Source: Caprella mutica
Lineage: Eukaryota > Arthropoda > Malacostraca > Amphipoda > Caprellidae
DNA length: 64,000 nt
NCBI GenBank assembly: GCA_947561585.1
Contig: CANNZV010000503.1
Coordinates: forward strand, 62,001-126,000
Direction: 5' to 3'
A model generated the notes under the pieces. It was not told where the DNA came from. It made no database searches and worked only from the letters and a program-made list of their open reading frames with translations. Every line of letters starts with the position of its first letter. Within the stretch, counting starts at the first letter, position 1. The position numbers were made by a program, and so were the translations under genes. Shown here one piece after another: positions 30,010-42,737 of this stretch.

Positions 30010-33000
30010 CTTCCCATACTTCCTTAGATAGGTAATTAGTTCGGTAAGTAGTTTGCATACATAGGTAGGCAGTTAAGTAAGTAGTTTGCTTAGGTAGGCA
30101 GTTCGGTATGTAGTTTGTATAGGTAGACAGTTAAGTATATAGTTTGCTTAGGTAGGCAGTTCGGTATGTAGTTTGTAAAGGTAGACAGTTAAGTATGTAG
30201 TTTGCTTAGGAAGGTAGATAAGTATGAAGTTGGCTTAGGTAGGTAGTTTGCATAGATAGGTAGTTACTAGGTAGTTCGGCATGTAGTTTGCTTAGGTAGG
30301 TAGTTCTGTATGTAGTTTGCTTAGGTAGGTAGTTCTGTATGTAGTTTGCTTAGGTAGGTAGTTCTGTATGTAGTTTGCTTAGGTAGGTAGTTCTGTATGT
30401 AGTTTGCTTAGGAAGGTAGTTAAGTATGAAGTTTGCTTAGGTAGGTAGTTTGGTATGTAGTTTGCATAGATAGGTAGTTACTAGGTAGTTCGGCATGAAG
30501 TTTGCTTAGGTAGGTAGTTCTGTACGTAGTTTGCTTAGGTAGGTAGTTCTTTATGTAGTTTGCTTAGGTAGGTAGTTCGGCATGTAGTTTGTTTAGGTAG
30601 GTAGTTCTGTATGTAGTTTGCATAGATATGTAGTTACTAGGTAGTTCGGTATGCAGTTTGCTTAGGTAGGTAGTTCGGTATGTAGTTTGCTTAGGTAGGT
30701 AGTTCGGTGTGTAGTTTGCTTAGATAGGTAGTTCTGTATGTAGTTTGCTTAGGTAGGTAGTTAAGTATGTAGTTTGCTTAGGTAGGAAGTTCGGTATGTA
30801 GTTTGCATAGATAGGTAGTTACTAGGTAGTTCGGTATGTAGTTTTCTTAGATAGGTAATTCGGTATGCAGTTTGCTTAGGTAGGTAGTTCGGTATGTAGT
30901 TTGCTTAGGTAGGTAGTTTGGTGTGTAGTTTGCTTAGGTAGGTAGTTCGGTGTGTAGTTTGCTTAGGTAGGTAGTTTGGTGTGTAGTTTGCTTAGGTAGG
31001 TAGTTCGGTGTGTAGTTTGCTTAGGTAGGTAGTTCGGTATGTAGTTTGCTAAGGTAGGTAGTTCGGTATGTAGTTTGCTTAGGTAGGTAGTTACTATGTA
31101 GTTTGCTTTGGTAGGTAGTTCGGTATGTAGTTTGCTTAGGTAGGTAGTTCGGTGTGTAGTTTGCTTAGGTAGGTAGTTCGATATGTAGTTTGCTTAAGTT
31201 GGTAGTTCGGTATGTAGTTTGCTTAGGTAGGTAGTTCGGTATGTAGTTTGCTTAGGTAGGTAGTTCGGTATGTAGTTTGCTTAGGTAGGTAGTTCGGTAT
31301 GTAGTTTGCATAGGTAGGTAGTTCGGTATGTTGTTTGCTTAGGTAGGTAGTTCGGTATGTAGTTTGCTTAGGTTGGTAGTTCGGTATGTAGTTTGCTTAG
31401 GTTGGTAGTTCGGTATGTAGTTTGCTTAGGTAGGTAGTTCTGTATGTAGTTTTCTTAGGTAGGTAGTTTGCTCAGGTAGGTAGTTACAAGGTAATCCGTT
31501 ATGTAGTTTGCTTAGGTAGGTTGTTTGGTATGTAGTTTGCTTTGGTAGGTAGTTCGGTATGTAGTTTGCTTTGGTAGGTAGTTCGGTATGTAGTTTGCTT
31601 AGGTAGGTAGTTCTGTATGTAGTTTGCTTAGGTAGGTAGTTAAGTATGTAGTTTGCTTAGGTAGGTAGTTCGGCATGTAGTTTGCTTAGGTAGGTAGTTC
31701 TGTATGTAGTTTGCATAGATATGTAGTTACTAGGTAGTTCGGTATGCAGTTTGCTTAGGTAGGTAGTTCGGTATGTAGTTTGCTTAGGTAGGTAGTTCGG
31801 TATGTAGTTTGCTTAGGTAGGTAGTTCGGTGTGTAGTTTGCTTAGGTAGGTAATTTGGTATATAGTTTGCTTAGGAAGGTAGTTCGGTATGTAGTTTGCT
31901 TAGGTAGGTAGTTCGGCATGTAGTTTGCTTAGATAGGTAGTTCTGTATGTAGTTTGCTTAGGTAGGTAGTTAAGTATGTAGTTTGCTTAGGTAGGAAGTT
32001 CGGTATGTAGTTTGCATAGATAGGTAGTTACTAGGTAGTTCGGTATGTAGTTTTCTTAGATAGGTAATTCGGTATGCAATTTGCTTAGGTAGGTAGTTCG
32101 GTATGTAGTTTGCTTAGGTAGGTAGTTTGGTGTGTAGTTTGCTTAGGTAGGTAGTTCGGTGTGTAGTTTGCTTAGGTAGGTAGTTTGGTGTGTAGTTTGC
32201 TTAGGTAGGTAGTTCGGTATGTAGTTTGCTTAGGTAGGTAGTTCGGTATGTAGTTTGCTTAGGTAGGTAGTTCGGTATGTAGTTTGCATAGGTAGGTAGT
32301 TACTATGTAGTTCGGTATGTAGTTTGCTTTGGTAGGTAGTTCGGTATGTAGTTTGCTTAGGTAGGTAGTTACTATGTAGTTCGGTATGTAATTTGCTTTG
32401 GTAGGTAGTTCGATATGTAGTTTGCTTAAGTTGGTAGTTCGGTATGTAGTTTGCTTAGGTAGGTAGTTCGGTATGTAGTTTGCTTAGGTAGGTAGTTCGG
32501 TATGTAGTTTGCTTAGGTAGGTAGTTCGGTATGTAGTTTGCTTAGGTAGGTAGTTCGGTATGTAGTTTGCATAGGTAGGTAGTTACTATGTAGTTCGGTA
32601 TGTAGTTTGCTTTGGTAGGTAGTTCGATATGTAGTTTGCTTAAGTTGGTAGTTCGGTATGTAGTTTGCTTAGGTAGGTAGTTCGGTATGTAGTTTGCTTA
32701 GGTAGGTAGTTCGGTATGTAGTTTGCTTAGGTAGGTAGTTCGGTATGTATTTTGCATAGGTAGGTAGTTACTATGTAGTTCGGTATGTAGTTTGCTTTGG
32801 TAGGTAGTTCGGTATGTAGTTTGCTTAGGTAGGTAGTTCGGTATGTAGTTTGCTTAGGTAGGTAGTTCGGTATGTAGTTTGCTTAGGTAGGTAGTTCGGT
32901 ATGTAGTTTGCTTAGGTAGGTAGTTCGGTATGTATTTTGCATAGGTAGGTAGTTCGGTATGTTGTTTGCTTCGGTAGGTAGTTCGGTATGTAGTTTGCTT

Positions 33001-33955
33001 AGGTTGGTAGTTCGGTATGTAGTTTGCTTAGGTAGGTAGTTCTGTATGTAGTTTTCTTAGGTAGGTAGTTTGCTCAGGTAGGTAGTTACAAGGTAATCCG
33101 TTATGTAGTTTGCTTAGGTAGGTTGTTTGGTATGTAGTTTGCTTTGGTAGGTAGTTCGGTATGTAGTTTGCTTAGGTAGGTAGTTCTGTATGTAGTTTGC
33201 TTAGGTAGGTAGTTAAGTATGTAGTTTGCTTAGGTAGGTAGTACGGCATGTAGTTTGCTTAGGTAGGTAGTTAAGTATGTAGTTTGCTTAGGTGTGTAGT
33301 TCTGCATGTAGTTTGCATAGATAGGTAGTTACTAGGTAGTTCGGTATGCAGTTTGCTTAGGTAGGTAGTTCTGTATGTAGTCTGCTTAGGTAGGTAGTTC
33401 TGTATGTAGTTTGCTTAGGTAGGTAGTTCGGCATGTAGTTTGCTTAGGTAGCTAGGTAGTTAAGTACCTATGTAGTTTGCTTAGGTAGGTAGTTCAGTAA
33501 GTAGTTTGCTCAGGTAGGTAGTTCAGTGTGTAGTTTGCTTAGGTAGGTAGTTCGGTGTGTAGTTAGCTTAGGTAGGTAGTTCGGTATGCAGTTTGCTTAG
33601 GTAGGTAGTTCGGCATGTAGTTTGCTTAGCTAGATAGTTCTGTATGTAGTTTGCTTAGGTAGGTAGTTAAGTATGTAGTTTGCTTAGGTAGGTAGTTCAG
33701 TAAGTAGTTTGCTTAGGTAGGTAGTTCAGTGTGTAGTTTGCTTAGGTAGGTAGTTCGGTGTGTAGTTTGCTTAGGTAGGTAGTTCTGTATGTAGTTTGCT
33801 TAGGTAGGTATTCAAGCATGTAGTTTGCTTAGGTAGGTAGTTCGGTATGTAGTTTGCTTAGGTAGGTAGTTCGGCATGTAGTTATATTAGATAGGTAATT
33901 TGGTATGTAGTTTGCTTAGGAAGGTAGTTCGGTATGTTGTTTGTTCAGGTAGGTA
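30010..33955 (+). repeat. 29-bp minisatellite, about 135 copies
   Basis: The unit contains AGGTAGGTAGTTCGGTATG and TAGTTTGCTT. Blocks of variants (TTCTGTATG, TTAAGTATG, a TTACTAGGTAG insert, TTCGGTGTG) recur in the same order at about 30590-30840 and 31690-32050, so higher-order duplication took place. The array ends next to GGCTTATGACTTACATCC, which resembles the right end of FB1. Confidence 0.97.
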
Positions 33956-34024
33956 GGCTTATGACTTACATCCATAATGTTCACATCAGGAACTAACTAA
34001 GTGGGTACTTCTGAGTTATATGTA

Positions 34025-34845
34025 CAGTACGAGTCAAAAAAAGCGGATACGAGAGTAGAATCGCGATAACTTCAACAAGAACTATCGTAACTTCGTGTGG
34101 TTTTCTTTGACTAATGCAGAATTTCCTAATAGTTTTTCTACAGCGTGATCATAAGTAGAGGGTTACAATGAAAACAATTTCATATTATGAAGATATAAAG
34201 TAAAACATTCTTTACCAAAAATATCCATTATCTTCCATTTTTTTAAATTCATTATTTTGCGATTTTCTGGCTGCTTTCATTGATTTTATGATCACATCAG
34301 AATTGCCTTCGATAAATTCACACCATTTGTCATTCGTTCTTTTAATTGTTGCCGATTAGCAGGTGAGGTGGACAATGTCATTTTTCAATCAACTCCACAA
34401 GAAAAAAAATCGTAACTTGTTAAATCTGAGCTCATGCATGACTCTTCCAATTACTCGATGTTAAAGAACTTCCTTCAGTCGTTCTTTAGCAGCAAGTATT
34501 CTGTGTATTGGGTCACCATCCTGTTGCCTGCACCCACCATACTTGATTCAGTCTTTCTCAATAAATATGTCGTAGTTCCTGATATTTCCGCTAAGGGTTC
34601 CGCTATAAATGAGGGTGCTTAAAATCGTCATAATTTTCGTAGATGAAGCAACTCTTTTGATAAGCAAAGTTAAAATAAGCTCGCGCAAGAGCAATTTCAC
34701 CACCCTCTACTTATGACCACGCTGCATAAAAACTATTGAAAATATAGAAACAAATGAACAATGTGGTTATACCACATGAAAATACGATATTCTTGTTAAG
34801 TTATCGCGATTATAATTTCGTATCAGCTTTTTTTGACTCTTCCTG
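34025..34845 (-). mobile_element. Tc1/mariner-type element, decayed, 821 bp
   Basis: Flanked by TA. The ends CAGTACGAGTCAAAAAAAGC and, on the other strand, CAGGAAGAGTCAAAAAAAGC begin inverted repeats of about 80 bp (both with ATCGCGATAACTT). On the minus strand at about 34400-34530 there is a remnant reading QQDGDPIHRILAAKERL, then, after a stop, HRVIGR and FFLWS. This fits the second catalytic-Asp region (QDGxPxH...FFLWG) of mariner/Tc1-like transposases. Several stops follow. The N-terminal transposase part is missing. Confidence 0.8.
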
Positions 34846-36270
34846 TATTTTTCAAACAATTCTCGTTATACAGCATTTCCTCTATTAATCATGTATATAG
34901 AAATAACTGATAAATAGTTCCCCCCCCCCTCCTCGGAGTTATAAAATTACTTATTACAAGTAAATAGTATCATAATTTCAATTAATACCTAGTAAAATAC
35001 TTCTAAATTCTAACTCTGATAGTATTTCACTTTGTCGTTTCAATCGTAGAATATTTCATATTCTCCTAGCTAGACTCGTACGGGTTCGTAGACAGAACAT
35101 CCTTCAATATTCGCATAAAGTAACATGAGGATATAATTGTTTTTGAATACTAATCGAATGTTCGCTCTTAGTTCTATGATGATATGTTTCCTTTTGAATA
35201 CAATTCAAACATTCGCTCAGCTTGCCGAAGCGAAGATACGGTACTGTAACGGAGTTCCCGAAGATATTGTCACGTTACCTGGGATATTTGCTGTTTATTT
35301 CATTACTAATACTCTTATGTTATGGTAGCTATTATAATCAGGATAGTGTTGCATCGCTAACCTAAATTATATCTGAACAATGTAGATGTTTCTTTGTGGA
35401 TACTCTAATCCAGGATTTTCCAAAGTGGTCCTCTGTGAACATATGAACCAGAGGTCGGTTCATGGCGAACCCCTATTTGGTTCGTGGCATTTTTGACTAT
35501 TTTGAGTAGTTATATAGTTTCCTTTTATAATCAAGGTGGTCATTTAATGTAATTGATTATTTTTAAGTAGAAAAATACTGATGTAAATGTTATACTACAT
35601 GTATACACGTTATAAACTTATATATGTAAAAAAGAATAATAGTAAATAATATTCCCCTTTTATTAGTTTTCTATGAGATACATACAAAGAAAATATAAAG
35701 TAAATAACAACACGGACTATTATAAGAAATAGGTTTAAATTGTATCCATTGATATGATATCCTTCAATTATTGGTGATGTTGGAATATAGTAGCGTAGTC
35801 AGGGTTCTCCAATGCATTTTCTATGAAGTTTTTTTTCTTTTCGAGTTTCAATGATAGACTTAATTATTATATGAAACAATAATATAAATTTATTACATAT
35901 TTGATTTGCAGTTCAATGAAAAATTATGATTATATATAAAAATCCTAATGTTTTTGTTCATACTAAGTGTAATAAATAGTAAAACTACTAACTAGTTACG
36001 GAAAGGATCCGAATTATTTATAATTTGTTGTGAATTTTCTATCCACTATTGCACAATATTGAAATATATAATTATTTTGAATTGTTACAACTTTTGATAT
36101 ACTTTCCATAATTGCATAATAATGCACTAACCCTTATATTTATCAATTTATATTCATTTTCTGAAGTAAAGACACTCTTATGGTACAGATATGAAAGATG
36201 GTCGGTGGTTATTTAGTAATTTTCAGTTTAGGTTCGTGAGAAATAAGAGTTTGGGACCACTGCTCTAATC
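34846..36270. other. AT-rich intergenic, no gene
   Basis: An open frame at 35137-35328 holds a near-repeat (CGAATGTTCGCTCTTAG and CAAACATTCGCTCAGCTT) and has no recognisable family. Otherwise plain AT-rich sequence. Confidence 0.4.
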
Positions 36271-36924
36271 CATAGTAAATAAATGGAAAGTATACTAAGT
36301 ACAATGTTGGAACATCCGAAAATACTACACGGACGTGACATCGACTAAAACGAGTGACGTCACATATAGTTATTTCCCCCCCAAAAATTGTGCTATTATT
36401 AAGTTAAATGTGCATTTTCATGGAAATTAACTTAAATAAAATATTGTTTTTATCACGTTTTACACTCTATTCACTAATAATTTTCAACTTAATAGCCTTC
36501 AAAATCTCCAGTAGAGATAAAGGTGACTGAAGGATCTAAGACACATTTGCATTTATTTGATTAAATACGAATTTTTTTTGGAAATGTCATTCGTCAAATT
36601 GTGCATAAAATAACATTTTACTATATGCAATCAGGTTTATAAGTTAGGTAAGTGCTTCAATGTAAATACATTAGGTTACTACTTACTATAAGGTACCTGG
36701 TATTAACTATATATAAGTTATTTATATGTATTTGAAGCTAACGAAACATATTTTTTATTGACATTATCTATCTATTTACTTGCTGCACCTATATAATTCT
36801 CATTTTGACATTAATTCATCTGATTTTGTGAGACGTCATTTGCTTACATAGTTTCTGAAGACCAGAATCAAGTTCACCGTCAATGAGTTTGAAACTTAGT
36901 ATACTTTTCTATCTATTTACTATG
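36271..36924. mobile_element. CATAGTAAATA-family element, copy A
   Basis: 654 bp with inverted ends CATAGTAAATAAATGGAAAG and, on the other strand, CATAGTAAATAGATAGAAAA, both leading into GTATACTAAGT. Inside are GAACATCCGAAAATACTACA near the left and AAGTTCACCGTCAATGAG near the right. Copy B is the same element inverted at 42063-42558. Confidence 0.85.
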
Positions 36925-39065
36925 GTCTATTCAATTGCTTAATGTTTTCATTTAGCTTGCTCATTTAAGTGGTGAAGTGCTATTATAAAATGAATCTTAA
37001 GGATGCATAGGGATCTATTTTGTAACTTTTTCGACATCGAAGTGAAGACTACGTGGTATCATTTGGAAATATGATTGAGAAGACTATGTTTATTTGGATG
37101 TGTCCCTTTTCAAATGTATATGGGGAGGTTTTTTGGAGATATTTTCCTTATAATTGACCTGGATAAACACATGTGTACTCTTTCATATATTGAAGTGCAT
37201 GTGTACGCTTATATTAAATTAGTTAGGCACAATTGTGAATTTTTTTCACTTAGTTTTTTTTTGTTGTTTAATAAGTTTTCTATAAACCATATATTACAAT
37301 AATATCACAAAAATTGTCGTTTTTTCACGCTCGAATTGATTTAGGGAATAAAGGGTTAATTTATACTTTTGCGAAGTGGTTTCAGTTGGTGCTAAAATAG
37401 TTTAGTTTCAATAGATATTAAAAGGGGTTGGTGGAATAAAATTGAGTAACTAGATTAATTATATTCACGAGAATAAAAAGTTTACAAAAGTTATAATAAT
37501 TTTGTGTGTGTAAGAGTAGGAGTAGGATGTCGGAGTGAGTGAGTGTGTGAGTTGAAGTATATATAAATATGAATTTTACAAAGCAATAGACATAACATAT
37601 AGTAAGAAAGAAACATTATTATAATATTATTAACAAATTTTGTATGCAAAGAATAACATTTCAGACATGAGTATTACTTATCTAACAATTCGTAATAGAA
37701 AATACCTGAGAACACATATAAAATATTAAACACCTAAGTAAGGTATTACAAGTCACTGTAACTTACCAATATATTGGCTTGATTTTGCACGAAGTAGTGT
37801 GTTGAGAGAAATGAGATTCGAACTCTAGAAGTAGGTCTTTATATAGTGACCAAACAAACGGTGACTCATAGGACAAATATGAAATGGTACAAGAGTTCAC
37901 CAGTTTTGTTTAATATTTGAGAATTTATGAGGTACAAAGGTTAATTTTCTTTCTGATAAGCTTTAATGGGTTTCTACTTATTTTGAAAACAAGTTCGATC
38001 GATATTTATGAAATATTGAGAATTTACTAAGGCATTTATGATTATTAAGTTGCTTTTAGCTTACTAATTCTCTGAGTTAACTTCGATTAATTGTGAATAA
38101 GAAACAAAAGTATAAACATGCTTCCTGACCATTACACTCTATTGATCAGGTTGCTTAATATTACTTACTACAGACACATAAAAAAACCATAAAATTGATA
38201 TTGTTAAAGACAAAGAAAATCTAAATTTAACAATGAAAACTTCAATTTATAGATTGAAATACAATGAATTAATATAACATTTACATAAAGTATTAATTTT
38301 ATTTTATTGTGAGAATAATTAATTAAGCTAGTGATTACAGATCACTACAATACCACGTGCTACCCACAATCTGCTTCTTGAAGTAGAACTTGTTCTATTC
38401 AGCTAACTCAATCAAATAATTCAGAGATCTGTTACAAATATTATTTTATTGTATGTTTGATACTATTAATAATTTGGTGACCGGTATATTTCAACCCGGT
38501 ATATTGCAGAATCTCCGGTAAGTTCCAACCCATTTTACAGGTTAAATTCGGTTGTTATTATTATTAATCATTCATCAATATTTTATATAATACTAGGTAA
38601 AATACATTTTAATTGTAACAAACAAATTATTTTTGGCTAATCACAAGCTATTTATTTTTCACTACACATGTTATAGAACAGCAGAAAGAAAGGTTGTATG
38701 AACGCCCTTTATCAGTTGAGGTAATAAGTTACTTTTCATTCACAAGATTATCTTCACTATCACTAACAAAACAGCGATATTAACTGTAAGATGATGTCAT
38801 ATAGGGCAACAAGATCTGAAAGTTGAACTGGTTTTGTGGATTTTTAAAACTTAAAGAATACATTAAATTGCTATGTGTTATCAATATATTATTACTTGAC
38901 GGATCAAAAACTATGTAATCAGATAACGGTTTTGCAATTGAACAGTACAATAATTAATTACATTTTAAAATTTCTACTAAACCTATAATGTCGAGTTGAT
39001 CAACTAAACTTGAAAGTCTGATAAGTGAAAAAGGTAGGCAAATGGCTTAAATTATTATTCATTAG
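36925..39065. other. AT-rich intergenic, no gene
   Basis: A G-rich simple stretch (GTGTGTGTAAGAGTAGGAGTA, in part) lies at 37500-37555. A twofold CCGGTATATT-CAACCC motif lies at about 38480-38510. No exon recognised. Confidence 0.4.
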
Positions 39066-39570
39066 CCGACGCCCCACTAGTTCGTTGCCCCATTAGTCCG
39101 ACACTTTTGTAGTTTATTACTGATTCAACATACAATATGTGTATAAAGGGGGGCGAGCCGCCCCCTCCCCCAGGTCATTAAAAAATTATGAAGTGTGCAG
39201 AACAACAAACTAGCGGATATAACAAACTACGTTAAATTATGAAATCAAATGAGGGATTACATAATACTAATCTATATTAGATATAAAGTAAAATAAAAGA
39301 GGAATATAAAATTTCAAAAATGAAAGAAATGAAAAAATATTTTATTATTTAGATTAGTTATTAATTGAGTATACCTATTTAATCACATTTTTTATTTAAT
39401 CAAAAAATAAAACGAGAAATAACACAGAAAGATGTAACTTGGGGCGTCGGAATAGTGAGGCGTTGGACAACTGGGGCGCCGGACTATTGGGGCGTCGGAC
39501 TATTGGGGCGTCGGAATAGTGGGGCGTTGGACAACTAGGGCACCGGAATAATGGCACGTCGCCCCCCCCC
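39066..39570 (-). mobile_element. Foldback-like element, copy FB4 (complete)
   Basis: The left end has CCGACGCCCCACTAGTTCG and GCCCCATTAGTCCGAC. The right end has about seven inverted units of GGGGCGTCGGAATAGT type. The core, in reverse orientation to FB1, has CCCCAGGTCATTAAAAAATT and CAGAACAACAAACTAGCGG. The terminal minisatellite is different from that of FB1 although the core is shared. Confidence 0.75.
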
Positions 39571-42062
39571 CTATAGCCTATAGGCCTGTGGGAGGTGCAT
39601 CTTTTAAATATACCAACAGTCCACATATCATCGTATATTCTTTTTAAATTCAAATTCCCTCAAAAAATGCAGTAGTTACAGTTTAGAATTAGGTGACATA
39701 TGCTGTATAGAAATATTTTCTGCATATTGCACATTTCACAAGTAATCGTTTGATTAATTAATTCTTTCATTATACAAGCTAGGATTTCACAAGTACATTG
39801 CTATTCACTAAATACCTATTTTATAAAAAAAATCAGCTAAGTTGAAGACGTCGTTTGTGCAGGATAAGTCAATATCCATTTTCTTAGACCTATAATAACG
39901 GTCATAAATTTAATAACGGTTAGTAATGGTTCAATTCGGGTATATCATGCTTTAAAACTTTAACTATACATATTAAAAAAAATTTAGTTTAAAGAAGGTT
40001 AAGTTATGTTAGTTTAGTTCGACTCTTCGTAAATTGAGAAGAATTAAAGTAATTTAAAATGTAAAGTCAGCATTTGTTACCTTTTTTGTATCAGAACATT
40101 CATGACTTTTATTTTTGGCGGTCTGATAACCTAAGCGAACCCAACCTAGGTATATTACTTATGAAGTTCACACGAAATAGTAATAATTAATTATGATCTA
40201 TTTAATGCATCCTGTTTGATTCTCCTATTGAAAACTTTATTTTAACTTTATATATTATGAATTTTCACGATGCTGGCTAAGTACCTACTTTTAACAGAGG
40301 TTGGAACTTGAAACTAATTCTATTTAGATAGGGATCTAAATTATGAAATTAAATACGTCCATTTAATTTTATTTATTTAAAAAAATGTCCTCCCCACCCC
40401 AAATCAAAACACATTCTCTAATTAGAAACGAGAATACCTATATATTTTTTAGCAAGTTTAACGAAAATAATATTGAATATTTTCAATTATTATTTACCAT
40501 ATAATCAAATATACGTATGAATAATTCTGTAAATCATTTAATATCTTTAACAGTTTATTATATAAATAAGTGTTTTATTTGTTTAAAAAGATAGCCGTGG
40601 TATATATAGATACACAGGAAGTCTGTTACAGTTAAATCATTGTAATTAAAATCTATTCTCATATAATTACAATTACTAATAGTTGAGTAAATATATTTCA
40701 CAAATTTGTAAATATAAATAATGCATATTTAATATCAATTACGGATATCATACATATTAACATATATAAAAATTCATATACTACAAAACGTTAAATGCAT
40801 GATCATTTGATATAACACTATATCAAATAACCTAGTGACTGACGGAATACACTTCAATTACATGGCAACTCAAATACATATCCACAAAAATATATACATA
40901 TAACAAACAAAAAAACGCGCAGCACATTCTCGAGATTTGCAAATCGTCAAATTGTGCGTAACACATCCACACTGATTCCACAGGTTACGCAAAAAGCGAA
41001 AACATTGAATGGGTTGTCTCTGCCAGCTGAACCCCTCCACACCTCTTCCAACCATTGTTGTTAGAGCATATATCTGCATTTCCATGTTAAATAGGAATAA
41101 TAATAGCTTATTTGTTCATAATATCTTTTACATTATAAATATTTTTGTCTATAAGGATAAAAATTCAATTAACTTGAGCTACCTCTGAATATTGTCCAGC
41201 ATTTAGTCAGAGTTATTTCTTCATAGCTTTGCAGTATTTAAAAAAGTGGCAATATAAAATAAAATTCTGATTCTTTATTTTCATACTAATGAGCATTGTC
41301 ACAGGGGTGGAATTTACCTAGCTGTGGTGGAATATACCTAGAACCAATAATAATTAAGTTGTTTCCTAAAAAAAGTACGGGTTGGCCATATGCATTCAAT
41401 AAATAAGAGCATCCTACATGTTTTCATTCTAAAGAGTCCTGTAATATTTCTTTCACTAAACTAGACGGATATTTAATGTTCATTTTTTACCAAATAAAGT
41501 CCATTCAAACAATTATAACACCGCTAATAATTGTTAAAAATTAGTAAATAGTTAGCAATCAATCAATATTTATATAAATTAAAAAAATAAAACGACTTTT
41601 CTTTATAATTCCCTCTGTCGAGGTGGCAACATTTCAGCCTGCTGCGTGAACGGGAGTACGTAATGTCATATTTGAGCTTAATTTTATAATAATTTAACAT
41701 TACCTCTTTTCATTGATAGAAATTGACTTTCTTTTAAGTTTTATTCTATATATTATGAAATTTTATTTATATATAATTTTCCGTATACTATATATTTAAA
41801 TTACATATACAGTTATCAACTTATCATAATGCATAAGATATTTCAATCCAGAAGTTATTCAAAATAAACTACATTGAGAATTCTATTGCATGAACTAGGT
41901 ACCTAAGAAGTCTTAAATATATTATAACACTTGAGTAGTATAGAAGCATCCATAGGTATTTTATTATTATTTGAAAATAAAACTTTATTATAATAAGTAG
42001 CTGTTATATCGGTACTGTAACTGTGTTTACGCAGTACTAAATCAATATAATGTACACAGTAC
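39571..42062. other. AT-rich intergenic, no gene
   Basis: An open frame on the minus strand at 40870-41085 lies in a GC-richer patch but has no recognisable family or good splice context. Otherwise nothing. Confidence 0.4.
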
Positions 42063-42558
42063 CATGGTAAATAGATAGAAAAGTATACTAAGTTTCAAAC
42101 TCATTGACGGTGAACTTGATTCTGGTCTTAAGAAACTATGTAAGCAAATGACGTCTCACAAAATCAGATGAATTAATGTCAAAATGAGAATTATATAGGT
42201 GCGGCAAGTAAATAGATAGATAATGTCAATAAAAAATATTTTTCGTTAGCTTCCAGTACCTAGATAACTTATATATTTAATACCAGGCTGGCACCTATAA
42301 GTTGGCTTATTGGCAAACTTGAATGACCATTATGACTATTAAGCTGAAAATTATATGTGAATAGAGTGTAAAACGTGATAAAAACAATATTGTATTTAAG
42401 TTAATTTCCATGAAAATGCACATTTAGCTCAATAATAGCACAATTTTTATTTGAAAATTACTAGTGTGACGTCATTAGTTTTTATCGATGTCACGTCCGT
42501 GTAGTATTTTCGGATGTTCCAATATTGTACTTAGCATACTTTCTATTTATTTACTATG
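42063..42558. mobile_element. CATAGTAAATA-family element, copy B (inverted)
   Basis: 496 bp. Starts CATGGTAAATAGATAGAAAA, ends TTTCTATTTATTTACTATG. Same internal landmarks as copy A in reverse (CATTGACGGTGAACTTGATT, GTAGTATTTTCGGATGTTCC). It is shorter than copy A by about 160 bp. Confidence 0.85.
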
Positions 42559-42611
42559 CAGAGTACATTCAACATTTTCTTGGTATAAACTATAAACGTT
42601 AAAAAATACTA

Positions 42612-42737
42612 GAGTAAGTTCCGAGTTATCGGTTGGTTCAACATTTTCGAACACGAAATAAAAATTATATAATATTTAACTTTTATTTTAATTGGAGTCC
42701 AAAAATGTGAAACTGTCCGATAACTCGGAGCTTACCC
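42612..42737. mobile_element. GGGTAAGTT-family hairpin MITE
   Basis: TA on both sides. Ends GAGTAAGTTCCGAGTTATCG and CGATAACTCGGAGCTTACCC are inverted; about 126 bp. Confidence 0.85.

Noticed and set aside
37800..37850. GATTCGAACTCTAG as box B of a minus-strand tRNA
   Set aside because: No box A and no cloverleaf on the minus strand.
40870..41085. Cysteine- and tryptophan-bearing 71-codon minus frame, considered as the missing P-loop exon
   Set aside because: No GxxxxGKS/T in any minus-strand frame and no donor in phase 2.
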